Part shown: positions 47,201 to 53,983 of the stretch, in pieces
Layout of the letters: each line of letters opens with the position of its first letter
How positions within the stretch are numbered: the stretch's first letter is position 1
Source: Platanthera guangdongensis
Lineage: Eukaryota > Streptophyta > Magnoliopsida > Asparagales > Orchidaceae
Direction of reading: 5' to 3'
NCBI GenBank assembly: GCA_039583875.1
Contig: CM077151.1
Span: forward strand, 26,589,940 to 26,653,939
Length of the DNA: 64,000 nt
The notes under the pieces: generated by a model
Databases searched by the model: none
The model's input: the letters and a program-made list of their open reading frames with translations, nothing else
What the model was told of the DNA's origin: nothing
Made by a program: the position numbers and the translations under genes

Positions 47201-50200
47201 CATCTCGAGGTGAGACCTTCCCACCCTCCGAGAGATCAACCTGCCCTGCCACCTAGGTGAGAGCCTGGCAGCGGAATCTATCTCGGAGCTAAGGGCTTGG
47301 CTTCCACGAGAGATCAACCTGCCCTGCCAGCTAGATGAGAGCCTGACATCGGAATCCATCTCGGAGCAAAGGACTTGGCTTCCACGAGAGATCAACCTGC
47401 CCTGCCAGCTAGATGAGAGCCTGGCAGCGGAATCCATCTCGGAGCGAAGGACTTGGCTTCCACGAGAGTCAACCTGCCCTGCCAGCTAGATGAGAGTCTG
47501 GCAGCGGAATCCATCTCGGAGCTAAGGACTTGGCTTCCACGAGAGATCAACCTGCCCTGCCAGCTAGATGAGAGCCTGACAGCGGAATCCATCTCAAGGT
47601 GAGACCTTCCCACCCTCCGAGAGATCAACCTGCCATGCCAGCTAGGTGAGAGCCTGACAGCGGAATCCATCCCGAGGTGAGACCTTCCCACCCTCCGAGA
47701 GATCAACCTGCCCTGCCAGCTAGGTGAGAGCCTGGCAGCGGAATCCATCTCGAGGTGAGACCTTCCCACCCTCCGAGAGATCAACCTGCCCTGCCAGCTA
47801 GGTGAGAGCCTGGCAGCGGAATCCATCTCGAGGTGAGACCTTCCCACCCTCCGAGAGATCAACCTGCCCTGCCAGCTAGGTGAGAGCCTGGCAGCGGAAT
47901 CCATCCCGAGGTGAGACCTTCCCACCCTCCGAGAGATCAACCTGCCCTGCCAGCTAGGTGAGAGTCTGGTAGCGGGAATTCATCTCGAGGTGAGACCTTC
48001 CCACCCTCCGAGAGATCAACCTGCCCTGTCAGCTAGGTGAGAGCCTGGCAGCGGAATCCATCCCGAGGTGAGACCTTCCCACCCTCCGAGAGATCAACCT
48101 GCCCTGCCAGCTAGGTGAGAGCCTGCCAGCGGAATCCATCTCGAGGTGAGACCTTCCCACCCTCCGAGAGATCAACCTGCCCTGCCAGCTAGGTGAAAGC
48201 CTGGCTGCGGAATCCATCTCGAGGTGAGACAACTAGGCATCAACGAGAGGTACCACCGGCCCTGCCCAGCTAGTGAGAGCCTGGGCAGCGGGACCGTCTC
48301 GGAGCAAAAGAACTAAGCATCTCAATCAATCCTTACCAAATCCTACATCCTCAAACGGGGAGAAATAGATGGGTTACATGATCCCTCGACTCAGCTGGTC
48401 AGGGTAGCACTTGTTACAAGACAAGAAAAATGAAAAAACTACCGCAAGGCGAGGCACCCTCATGGGGCCTGGGCATGACGGCCGTCTTCCGCTTCCTTTT
48501 CCGCGGGCACTTCCATCTTGCTCAAGCTCTTCATGACCTTCTCCATCTCCTCTGCCTGGGCCAACCAAGAGATGGTGTTGACAGCCGTGACGTAGCACTG
48601 TCTTGCCATCCTGGAGTCCCCCTTGACTCTGACCTGGATCCCTCCGGAGCTGAACTTGATGCATTGGTGGAAGGAAGATGGCACGCAACAAAAGGCGCTG
48701 ATGAGGGGCCTTTTGAAGATGGCGTTGTAGCTGCTTGGAGCGTCAACAATGACGAACCGGCAGTTCCTTGAGTCCCCTCCCAACTTTACTTGGAGTCCTA
48801 CTCCACCTTCGACCTCCTTTCTTTCTCCTGAGAATCCGAACAGGGGTCCGTCCGAGGCCAACACCCTCCTTACCTCTACCTTCATCTCATCAAACGCATT
48901 CCTGAAAACGACGTTGACGAAGCTCCCGTTGTCAACCAAGATTCGGGAGACGTTGTAGCCCTCGATGGCCGTCTGGATGACCAGCGCATCACAGAACGGA
49001 TCCTCATGATCCGGTAGGTCCTTCACCGAGAAGGTGATCTTCTCCTCCTGGGGCGGGGTCTCTGGGAGGTTGAGGCGACGCTCCTTCGGTACATGACATG
49101 CAGGCTTGCCTTCCGAGTGGCCTCGATCCCCACTCCACCATGGATCACCGCTATACCGCCTCGGGGTCCGACATCGACCGGTCCTCACAAACATCATCCC
49201 CTCCTTCTCTGGGCAGAACCTCTTCAACCCGCACTAGTGGCTGTGGCTGGGCAGGGTCTCTCGCCCCCCTCACTTCCAGGAACTCGGGGCAAGTAGCTGT
49301 GGCGTGCCCCTCCACCTGGTGGAAGTCACGGTACGGCAACTCTACCCTGACCCTTCTCCTTCCCTGGCGGTTCCTCCTCTCCATTCGACCAATCTCCATC
49401 TCTTGCTGTGGTGGGGGGAGGAGCTGCCTAGGGGCTTGCCTCTGGAAGTTGAACCTCATTTGGCCCCCATGGAAGTTTCCCCCATCTTGGGCGTAACCTC
49501 TTCCGGGCCCTGAACGGGTCCTCCCTGCTGCCTCCAACCTGGTTCCGGACCATCCTGAGCTCTCCGCTCTTCTCTTCTTCTTCCTTCCTGAGGTCTCGAG
49601 CCACCTTGCTCCTTTGCCTCCATCTCTGTTAGCTTCGCCAACTTCTTGACAAATGCCGGTTGGATGCCTCCATAGCAATCTCCTCTGCCGCTCTTTCCAT
49701 CAGCTCCTCGAAGGAAAGGGGGGCCTTCCGGGTCAAGCTCATCTTGAAGAAGCCCTCCTTCAGCCCAACGGTGAAGGCCATTTGGAGAGCATACCCTGGC
49801 ATCTCCTGGACCTCCAGGATCTCCTCTTGGAACCGGTCAACGTAACGGGCCAGTGACTCCTCGGCTCCCTGTCTTATCAGGAAGATGGATTCAGGACTCC
49901 TCTTCCGCTTCTTGGAGGTGGAGAAGCGAAGCTGAAAGCTCCGACTAAAGTCCTCGAACCCATAGATCGACCTTGGAGGGAGTTGATGGAACCAGTCTCT
50001 TGCCTTCTCCTTCAACGTGATCGCAAAGAGGCGATACTTGAAGGCGTCCGTCATCGGCCTGATGGAGACGGCGTCCTCGAACCACTGCAGTTGCTGAACG
50101 GGGTCATCTTTCCCGGTATAGTAAGCCATGTCTGACTCTCTGAACCCCTCGGGAACGGGAGCTGAGATGATCAGCTCGCTAAAGGGTGACCCCCTAAGGG

Positions 50201-53200
50201 GTGGTCTCGCCACTTCCACTCGCGCGACCTGCTCGCCTGGGAGGTTGGCACTCGCAGGGCTGGAGAATAGCTCCGGCCGGTGAGGTCTCGCTCGACCCCA
50301 TCTCACATCCTCTCCTTCCCGGCCTTCTTCCTGGTGCACTTCCTTCTCCCCCCGCTGGGGTCATCTCGCCTAGACCCCTGGGAGTCGACTCGTCGAGAGG
50401 GGGAGCTAACTCCTGGGGGGTCGGGGTGGAGCTTCCACCCTGAGGAGCAATGCTTCGCAGCATCTCCATGATGCCTTGGATGGAGGAAATGAACTCTTGC
50501 CTCCCAACAAAAGATCATGGGCTAGGGAGCTCGTCGAGATCATCACTACCTCCCTGACCACCAGTCATGACTCTCTCCGAGATCTTTTGTGCTGGTCACT
50601 CTCCACGCTCACCGCACCAAAGTGTTGAAGCCAAAATTGACCTCTGTGGAATTCGGGGTCCCTGAAAGGGGTGACCTCACACCTACTACACTCGAGAGAA
50701 CGTCACGGACCGGAGACTTAGGAGACTATGAACAGACCCTCGGCTCTAGCGCGGAGGTCTCACCTCACACCCGGAAGGCTACCTGAACTCTTCCCCTCCC
50801 TTACCAAAGGGCTAGGCTGGGCGCCTTGGAGAGCTCTCTCTACTTTACCAAGAAGAAACTAAGGGAGGAGGAAGCTAAGAAAAGGATCCTCTCCAAGGCA
50901 CCCAAGGGGTCTATTTATAGTTTTCCAAATCTCAGGGGCCAAAAATGACCAAATACCCCCACGGCCAAAAGGCCTCGGGCCAATAGGAAACCGCCACGCC
51001 GGGGGGTAGAGAAGGAAAAACGCGTTACCTAAAGCAAATAGGGGACCCACCCTGCGGGACGGGGCGAGACCCGGCCTGGGGGCCGGTCTCGCCCGGCCTC
51101 CCCCGCCGGGCTGGGCGAGACCCGGCCTGGGGGCCGGTCTCGCCCGGCCTACCGCGGGACGGGGCGAGCCGGCCTGGGGCCGGTCTCGCCCGGCCTACCC
51201 GCCGGGCTGGGCGAGACCCGGCCTGGGGGCCGGTCTCGCCCGGCCTCCCCGCGGGCTGGGCGAGACCCGGCCTGGGGGCCGGTCTCGCCCGGCCTACCCG
51301 CGGGACGGGGCGAGACCCGGCCTGGGGGCGGTCTCGCCCGGCCTACCCGCGGGCTGGGCGAGACCCGGCCTGGGGGCGGTCTCGCCTGGCTGCCCGCGGG
51401 GGGGGCGAGACCCGGCCGAGGGCCGGTCTCGCCCGGCCTACCCGCCGGGCTGGCGAGACCCGTCCTGGGGGCCGGTCTCGCCTGGCTGCCCGCGGGGGGG
51501 CGGGGCGAGACCGGCCCGAGGGCCGGTCTCGCCCGGCCTACCCGCCGGGCTCGGCGAGACCGGCCTGGGGGCCGGTCTTGCCTGGTTGCACGCGGGGCGG
51601 GGCGAGACCCGGCCCGAAGGCCGGTCTCCCCCGGCCTACCCGCCGGGCTCGGGGCTGGTCTCGCCGGCCTGAGGGGAAAAGGGGGAGGGGGAGGGCCTGC
51701 TGATCCCGCCTCCACACCCAATTGGCCCGGGCGGGTGCCTTCCAACCTGCCGCTCTCACACTCCAACTAAGGGGCCGCTGGGGAAGGCCGATTTCTCCTC
51801 CCCCTACTAGTAGATTTTCAAGCTAGAGCCAAAATTGGCCACCGAGAGTTCAAAATACTCAAAAAGCTTAAAAACTAAGCACGCCTCATTTAGTGTCCAC
51901 TCTTCGCGAATACGGGGTTGTACACATATAGATGAAAGAGATGACAAAAAAACGGAAAGAAATAATGTCTAAAACAATTAAGGCAGAATGAAAAAAACGA
52001 CAGGTGCCCAAACAAGAAAAATAATAGAAACGTCCAAATGGAACTTTTATCCCTACCATAAAACAAAATAGGAAAAAACAACTAATTATTAACAAGTAGC
52101 AGAACATCACTATGAAGAATTGATTACCTAAAGAAACAACAAAAGCCAGTTGTGTTTGGAACACCTCAAACCCAACAGCTGCCAGACCACAATACACGTA
52201 AATTTCCCAAAACACGAGGGTTGGAATTTAGGTCGAGGTCAAATTGCACATAAGGAGCCCACCAATGCGGAGAGAAGAACATTGTATTCCAAGATATCCC
52301 ACTTTCCATATTAATTTCTTCTATTAAAGGGATGCATTCTTAGAATTTGCACTTAAAAACTTTTCTTTAGCATGAACTCAAGAAGCCATCAGCATACAAG
52401 CTTGGATTTGACAAGCAACCAGAGTAAACTTAATTATCCAACAATTATAGAAGCCCACCCAAAAGATGGAATAATTTCTATATATATCCCGTGAATTCTA
52501 ACAAAAAATACACGATGTCTGATATTTTTTAGGATAAAAAGAAAAGAAAAGAAAAGATCCATGTAAAGCATTATGCCGTCACTCCCCAAAATCATGCGGT
52601 TAGGGGAGGAGTGGCTACCCCGCTTATACACTCAGGACCAAGGAGTACGCTAGTCGGTGTAGCACTAAATTGTCCCTTTAAGTGAGTTGCGACACACGCT
52701 CGGACATCACTATCCATTCCACGTGGCGCACTCAACACCCCCACGTGTCCCCCCCCCAACTCTAATATCATGTAAAGTATTGTATCGTCACTCCCCAAAA
52801 CCACGTGGTTAGGGGACGAGTGTCCACTCGCTTATACACTCAGGACCAAAGAGACGGTGTGACACTAAATCGCACCTTTCGGACATCGCCCTCCATTCCA
52901 CGCACTCAACGGTAGAGTATGCATATGCAAATTTCTCATCAAATTTCCATTGAAATTTCATCAAAACGCCAAAACCTCTTACAAGAAGTGAATTTGTAGT
53001 ATACATTACATGAATATCAGTGTAAATTACATGAATATCAGTGAGAGAGTTCAGCAGTAGAGAAATTAACAAGAACATCCCATCTCATATCAAATTAGAA
53101 TGCCACATGACAAGCATGTAAACTGATAGAAGCAGAAAAGAAATTCAGAACAAGTAAATCACAACAAACCATGCATACCTTGCTTAAATACGAGTATAAG

Positions 53201-53884
53201 ATCCCCCACTTTGAAAATTTCCTCTCCAAGATCAGCGACAGAATTCCCTCGACAAATTTCCTAGAGATCTTCCTTTCGCTTGTCAAGAAGACATTCTTCA
53301 CCAGCTACAATTCAACCTTAAAAGACGTTACAATTGGACCGAGAAAATGCAAACCAAGTAACACCCCCAATTCAGGGCTAATTTAGCAATCCCCATACCT
53401 GCTGAGTGATGGTGCTCCCGCCCCCGCCATTAGGGTAGAAAAGTACGGCGCGGCCGATGCCGTACGGATCGAAGCCGAAGTGGTAGAAAAAGCGGTGGTC
53501 CTCGGACGCCATCACCGCCTGGATTAAGTGGTAAGGAAGGGTTTTTACCTTGGATTCGGCGCCCCGCGATAGCTCAACGAGGAGATTCCACCGATCGGAG
53601 AAATCCGGTGGGAGAACTCCTAGAAAACTGCGGACGCAGATGAAACCGGCGGAGACGGTGAGGAAGGGGAAAAGGTTCGGGAAGTTGAAGGATCCATCGA
53701 AGGGTATTTGTGAGCACATTGCCGGAAGCGCCAATGACGGAGATATTTCGGGTTGGAGGATGAGGCTGCGCCGGCGTCGGCGCAGGCATGGAAAGAGTGC
53801 GGAGCATACGAGGGTATTCTGTAAGGCGACGCGAGGTCGGGAGGTGGGGAGAGTAACAGGGTGTAAGGGGAGAAGAAGAGACAT
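23236..53884 (-). CDS. GT51 peptidoglycan glycosyltransferase (transglycosylase), five exons
   Basis: The spliced minus-strand product is about 299 residues. GT51 enzymes polymerise lipid II into glycan strands; in plants a plastid role is the natural expectation. Seen here: a Ser/Pro/Arg-rich, almost acid-free N-terminus (1-45) resembling a transit peptide; a hydrophobic segment at about 71-91; then all GT51 motifs. These are SEDHRFFYHFG-D--G--RA with catalytic Glu128, GGSTITQQ-LVKN across intron 1, RKFVEGIL with the second catalytic Glu181, YWGHGKYGIEAAS-YFGK at about 206-224, and LLAGILPGP---NP. No transpeptidase (penicillin-binding) domain is visible, so it resembles the monofunctional MtgA type. 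All splice borders are GT-AG. Exons: 53884-53399, 53304-53179, 32644-32493, 32350-32221, 23241-23236. Introns 2 and 4 are packed with retrotransposons. Confidence 0.85.
23985..24201 (-). mobile_element. tRNA-derived SINE-like insertion in the LTR
   Basis: On the minus strand it begins aactcagaccagttggtgat-gtgggcaagc (A-box-like) and, about 35 nt on, has gggatcgaatcttgg (B-box-like), the arrangement of a tRNA-type polymerase III promoter. It interrupts the LTR six bases from its edge, with near-duplicate tgttgc/tgttat on its two sides. There is no clear poly-A tail. Confidence 0.4.
24202..24619 (-). repeat. 3-prime LTR of the gag-only gypsy element
   Basis: Collinear with 25943-26356: both begin (plus strand) tgtt-tgccctaaattg and end agcgggac-taaca, with several substitutions and small indels. 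Its outer terminus is separated from the tatat target duplication by the inserted segment at 23985-24201. Confidence 0.75.
24640..25680 (-). pseudogene. Gypsy gag remnant
   Basis: Minus-strand pieces in order: DEQSSLSQIFESLAKLL, then FPIFDGHGDPLTWLSRCEQ, APWEEW-like and ASFHLMGPAQVWF (capsid region), then VEFQAPADLTT and a partial CCHC knuckle (GLCYNCDEP). Frameshifts near 25200 and 25400 and a stop near 25480 break it. It is the only protein-coding remnant of the element at 23985-26356. Confidence 0.7.
25943..26356 (-). repeat. 5-prime LTR of the gag-only gypsy element
   Basis: 414 bp, TG...CA, adjoining the primer binding site at 25929-25939 and the target duplication tatat at 26357. Confidence 0.8.
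26362..26899. other. Residual intron 4 sequence of the GT51 gene
   Basis: AT-rich sequence between two LTR elements. I see no further exon and no element ends. Confidence 0.4.
26905..27087 (+). repeat. 5-prime LTR, young copia
   Basis: 183 bp, from TGTTGG to TCTACA, preceded by attat. It differs from the 3-prime LTR at three sites. Confidence 0.95.
27088..27100 (+). other. Primer binding site, initiator tRNA-Met type
   Basis: TGGTATCAGAGCC immediately after the 5-prime LTR; complementary to the 3-prime end of plant initiator tRNA-Met. Confidence 0.9.
27901..28900 (+). pseudogene. Copia gag (one internal stop)
   Basis: Starts ATG at 27901 (MSTSADSVGTAVPP). Capsid region contains KKNFVEWAHSVRR and WLLNSLDGE; a CCHC zinc knuckle (CSFCGKDGHLEATC) lies at about 28684-28730. 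A TGA at 28216-28218 interrupts the frame where a Trp codon would be expected; the frame is otherwise continuous into pol. A C-rich, 800-bp untranslated leader (27101-27900) precedes it. It packages element RNA into particles in active copies; here the stop would truncate it after about 105 residues. Confidence 0.85.
28900..31922 (+). pseudogene. Copia pol: protease, integrase, RT, RNase H (broken late)
   Basis: Copia order: protease (WILDSGATHHIT), GAG-pre-integrase zinc site (HRRLGH...CDTCILGKQ), integrase core (VHSDIRGP, IDDYSR, TDNAREY, PQQNGVAERKNR), RT (KWVFVIKHAPD, ARLVARGFTQQ, DIKNAFLNGDL, VYVDDILL), RNase H (YSDADYAGSLDDRKS, SSAEAEY, ERTKHIEVDC, VADILTKAL). The frame is open from 28384 to about 31110, then a one-base loss shifts it near 31112 and a stop lies near 31170; the last part is open from 31242 to 31922. 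The catalytic YVDD motif is intact. Confidence 0.9.
31993..32175 (+). repeat. 3-prime LTR, young copia
   Basis: 183 bp, TGTTGG to TCTACA, preceded by the polypurine tract at 31981-31992 and followed by the target duplication attat. Confidence 0.95.
32221..32350 (-). CDS. GT51 gene exon 4
   Basis: 130 nt: one base completing Lys255, then 43 codons. The acceptor is ttctaaag|GGGGAAGG and the donor ATCACG|GTAATT. It encodes the family's closing helices (KESQARALRRM-SAGFLDLERALEI). Intron 3 is only 142 bp. A copia element begins 45 bp downstream of the donor (at 32175 reading leftwards). Confidence 0.8.
32493..32644 (-). CDS. GT51 gene exon 3
   Basis: 152 nt: 50 codons plus two bases. The acceptor is gatgcacag|ATGTATTGG and the donor CAAAGAA|GTGAGA. 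It encodes the GHGKYGIEAAS and YFGKP motif and the LLAGILPGP-NP motif. It joins directly to exon 2 in family order (YLSK followed by MYWG), although 20,534 bp separate them. Confidence 0.85.
32645..33972. other. Proximal part of GT51 intron 2, unassigned
   Basis: No exon or element end that I can support. 33100-33560 is less AT-rich (gggtttaggttg, cggcgatccggtcgg) and could be an old insertion. The minus-strand frames here have no recognisable domain. Confidence 0.35.
33978..34235 (-). repeat. 3-prime LTR of intron-2 copia
   Basis: 258 bp with TG...CA ends; it adjoins agtag on the left, and the polypurine tract (cggggttgaa, minus strand) lies on its right. Confidence 0.95.
34237..37390 (-). 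pseudogene. Copia pol (protease end to RNase H)
   Basis: Open for 1,045 codons (37374-34237). It holds the GAG-pre-integrase site (HARWGH...CDGCLVAKQ), integrase core (VHGDLCGP, VDDHRRFMW, NDRGGEF, PQQNGVVERHNQ), a linker with repeated HRGSP motifs (about 36065-35925), RT (LKWVFKTKRDPKG, ARLVAKGYVQ, DVKSAFLNGDL, GVCVDDLIII) and RNase H (YCDSDHGGSIDDRKN, SSCEAEY, DRSKHIDTRYH, QFADIFTK). A TAG at about 37392-37390 separates it from the gag-protease part, just after the DTGARNHMTG protease site. Apart from that the pol frame looks intact. Confidence 0.9.
35925..36065. repeat. Coding minisatellite in the pol linker (33-36-bp unit)
   Basis: Four units built on gcgggtgagccgcggtgg, translating to repeated SPHRGSPA motifs between integrase and RT. 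The left edge of the tandem segmental duplication falls at its end (about 36056-36060). Confidence 0.8.
37390..38477 (-). pseudogene. Copia gag and protease start (frameshifted)
   Basis: Starts ATG 38477 (MSETPSKHDGFHGSFKYP). Contains a UBN2-type gag region (TKEIWDMLRIMYQGADRV, LTTNVNMQRALGG), a glycine/arginine-rich stretch, a CCHC knuckle (CFYCHKMGHFAAEC) and the start of protease (WYLDTGARNHMTG). One missing base near 38100 shifts the frame within the IDD-FTMK segment; the frame resumes at 38094 and runs to the TAG at 37390. The two tandem copies lack this particular deletion. Confidence 0.9.
38579..38836 (-). repeat. 5-prime LTR of intron-2 copia
   Basis: 258 bp, TG...CA, next to the primer binding site at 38566-38576 on one side and agtag on the other. 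Confidence 0.95.
38837..39203. repeat. Host-flank copy 1 of the segmental duplication
   Basis: 367 bp starting agtagcagaacatcac and ending tagaagcccaccc. The same sequence recurs at 41982-42348 and 52095-52460. Only the last copy continues into unique intron DNA, so that one marks the original flank. Confidence 0.9.
39549..41690 (-). pseudogene. Copia gag-protease-integrase copy in unit 2
   Basis: Open for 628 codons (41435-39549): gag from the UBN2-type region, CCHC knuckle, protease (YLDTGARNQMTG), GAG-pre-integrase and most of integrase (NDRGGEF, PQQNGVVERRNQ). The gag start is broken by a missing base in a T run near 41452, and the frame closes with TGA at 39549-39551 where the other copies read through. 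The DNA continues collinearly to the pol linker at 39204. Confidence 0.85.
41724..41981 (-). repeat. LTR of tandem unit 2
   Basis: 258 bp, very similar to 38579-38836, followed by agtag and host flank copy 2. Confidence 0.95.
41982..42348. repeat. Host-flank copy 2 of the segmental duplication
   Basis: Near-identical to 38837-39203 and 52095-52460. Confidence 0.9.
42349..44776 (-). pseudogene. Copia gag-protease-integrase copy in unit 3
   Basis: Gag starts at ATG 44776 (MPETPSKHDG) and is open to 43721, with the CCHC knuckle intact. A missing base near 43785 throws the frame before the protease site. Integrase is then open from 43724 to 42333 (HARWGH, NDRGGEF, PQQNGVVERHNQ), ending at the linker junction. 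It has one lesion, so it is the best preserved of the three copies over this region. Confidence 0.85.
44973..46139 (-). repeat. 3-prime LTR of the Tat-like element
   Basis: 1,167 bp. It contains a GC-rich array of nine units (about 45410-45860) and a minus-strand TATA box (ctataaatagacc, about 45273-45261). It is shorter than its partner by 135 bp, explained by about three fewer array units. Confidence 0.9.
45410..45860. repeat. GC-rich hairpin array in the LTR, alternating 49/50-bp units
   Basis: Nine units starting gcgagacccggcc. In each, ggcgagacc pairs with ggtctcgcc (9-bp stem), and a second gcccgg/ccgggc palindrome lies between stems. All six frames are largely open, so the Arg/Pro-rich ORFs here are artefacts. 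Confidence 0.9.
46310..48290. repeat. 78-bp tandem array, about 25 units
   Basis: Each unit starts agagatcaacctgccctgcc and contains gcggaatccat. Two variants differ in the last third: one with ctaagggcttggcttccacg, the other with gtgagaccttcccaccctcc. They occur in blocks (about 5, 7, 4, then 8 or more units). Because 78 is a multiple of three, both strands stay open for hundreds of bases. It lies between the protease region and the 3-prime LTR of the Tat-like element. Confidence 0.95.
48291..48459. other. Spacer between 78-bp array and protease region
   Basis: Short sequence where RT, RNase H and integrase would be expected in a complete element; nothing of them is left. Confidence 0.5.
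48460..49227 (-). pseudogene. Gypsy retropepsin-like protease region
   Basis: The 255-codon frame contains DALVIQTAIEGYNVSRILVD followed by NGS, then LFGFSGE, VDAPSSYNAI--RPL and VPSSFHQCIKF, the arrangement of plant Tat/Athila-type aspartic protease domains. The expected DTG/DSG-like triad is DNGS here, as is common in this group. The frame is intact but is cut off directly by the deletion that removed the rest of pol. Confidence 0.75.
49200..50570 (-). pseudogene. Tat-like gag
   Basis: Retrotrans_gag region in the frame 50339-49629: VQQLQWFEDAVSIRP, FKYRLFAITLKEKARDWFHQ, FEDFSRSFQLRFSTSKKRKR, VDRFQEEILEV and GLKEGFFKMSL. Further on (49678-49151) a degenerate knuckle (FHQVEGHATATC, with the first Cys replaced). 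Frameshifts occur near 50330 and 49650. The start is uncertain, in 50470-50570. The product would form the particle core. Confidence 0.75.
50623..51924 (-). repeat. 5-prime LTR of the Tat-like element
   Basis: 1,302 bp with about twelve GC-rich units (51060-51650) of the same hairpin design as in the partner LTR, several with single-base losses. TATA box at about 50921-50910 (minus strand). A putative primer binding site follows at about 50620-50605 (tttggtgcggtgagcg, minus strand); I cannot assign its tRNA. Confidence 0.9.
52095..52460. repeat. Host-flank copy 3 (original flank)
   Basis: Continues without a break into unique intron DNA (aaaagatggaataat), unlike copies 1 and 2, which are joined to copia pol. 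Confidence 0.85.
52562..52910 (-). mobile_element. Remnant LTR pair with about 33 bp between
   Basis: Two related stretches, 52562-52737 and 52771-52910, both begin tgtaaag and share cgtcactccccaaaa, cttatacactcaggacca and a cactcaac end. The 33 bp between has a C run next to the first (a polypurine tract on the minus strand) and ctctaatatca directly before the second, which resembles a degenerate tRNA-Met primer binding site. This would be an element with nearly all of its internal region deleted. No target duplication was found. Confidence 0.45.
52911..53178. other. Distal end of GT51 intron 2
   Basis: AT-rich intron sequence leading to the exon 2 donor; a short duplication built on acatgaatatcagtg lies at 53015-53045. 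Confidence 0.5.
53179..53304 (-). CDS. GT51 gene exon 2
   Basis: 42 codons, phase 0 on both sides, after a 94-bp intron. The acceptor is attgtag|CTGGTG and the donor AAG|GTATGC. It encodes LVKNVFL, RKFVEGILSLILERKFSK and ILYSYLSK, containing the second catalytic glutamate of GT51 enzymes (Glu181). Confidence 0.85.
53399..53884 (-). CDS. GT51 gene exon 1
   Basis: 162 codons from the ATG at 53884 (context gccgccATGt) to Gln162 in the ITQQ motif, phase 0. It encodes the transit-peptide-like N-terminus, a hydrophobic stretch and GT51 motif 1 with Glu128. The donor is CAG|GTATGG at 53398. Reading through the donor meets a stop within six codons, supporting splicing here. Confidence 0.85.
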
Positions 53885-53899
53885 GGCGGCGGCAAAGCG

Positions 53900-53930
<31 letters not shown>

Positions 53931-53945
53931 CGTGGCGGCGGTGGC
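53885..53945. repeat. (CGG)n-rich leader of the GT51 gene
   Basis: About 20 CGG/GGC-type triplets, lightly interrupted, directly before the start codon, in the predicted 5-prime UTR. Confidence 0.85.
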
Positions 53946-53983
53946 GGGAGAATCCCGTGAGTGCCGCCGGGCGATGGGCTCGT

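Larger units (their letters stand above)
44973..51924 (-). mobile_element. Tat-like Ty3/gypsy retrotransposon, pol-deleted, with satellite array
   Basis: 6,952 bp, TGTTGAAG...TTGTACA on the plus strand, flanked by the 5-bp duplication catat (44968-44972 and 51925-51929). LTRs: 51924-50623 (5-prime, 1,302 bp) and 46139-44973 (3-prime, 1,167 bp). Minus-strand order: gag, protease-like domain, no RT or integrase, a 2-kb 78-bp tandem array, 3-prime LTR. Gag type and a tandem array between coding region and 3-prime LTR fit the Tat lineage (Retand, Grande, Ogre relatives). It is inserted in the LTR of unit 3 and is therefore the latest event in intron 2. Confidence 0.9.
42349..52460 (-). repeat. 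Tandem unit 3, split by a gypsy insertion
   Basis: Same content and junction as unit 2. Its LTR is interrupted after 95 bp: 44878-44972, then the gypsy element 44973-51924, then 51925-52094. Removing the insertion and one copy of its target duplication leaves about 3,155 bp, matching unit 2. It ends with host-flank copy 3 (52095-52460), which runs on into unique intron sequence. Confidence 0.9.

Noticed and set aside
46310..48232. Long overlapping ORFs on both strands with 26-residue repeats (for example 46050-46745 plus, 47392-47940 minus)
   Set aside because: They follow from a 78-bp tandem DNA repeat whose length is a multiple of three; both strands are open in the same units, and there is no start, promoter or domain.
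45410..48290. Regularly spaced repeats that could suggest a CRISPR array
   Set aside because: Units are contiguous tandem repeats without unique spacers, lie inside an LTR retrotransposon, and there are no cas genes; the genome is a plant's.
33978..52460. Three independent copia insertions
   Set aside because: All three LTRs are followed by the same agtag and the same 367-bp flank, and two share an identical internal junction; segmental duplication explains this, independent insertion does not.
53399..53884. Bacterial contamination, suggested by a peptidoglycan enzyme
   Set aside because: The gene is split by GT-AG introns, has a transit-peptide-like start and plant TATA context, and its introns hold plant retrotransposons.
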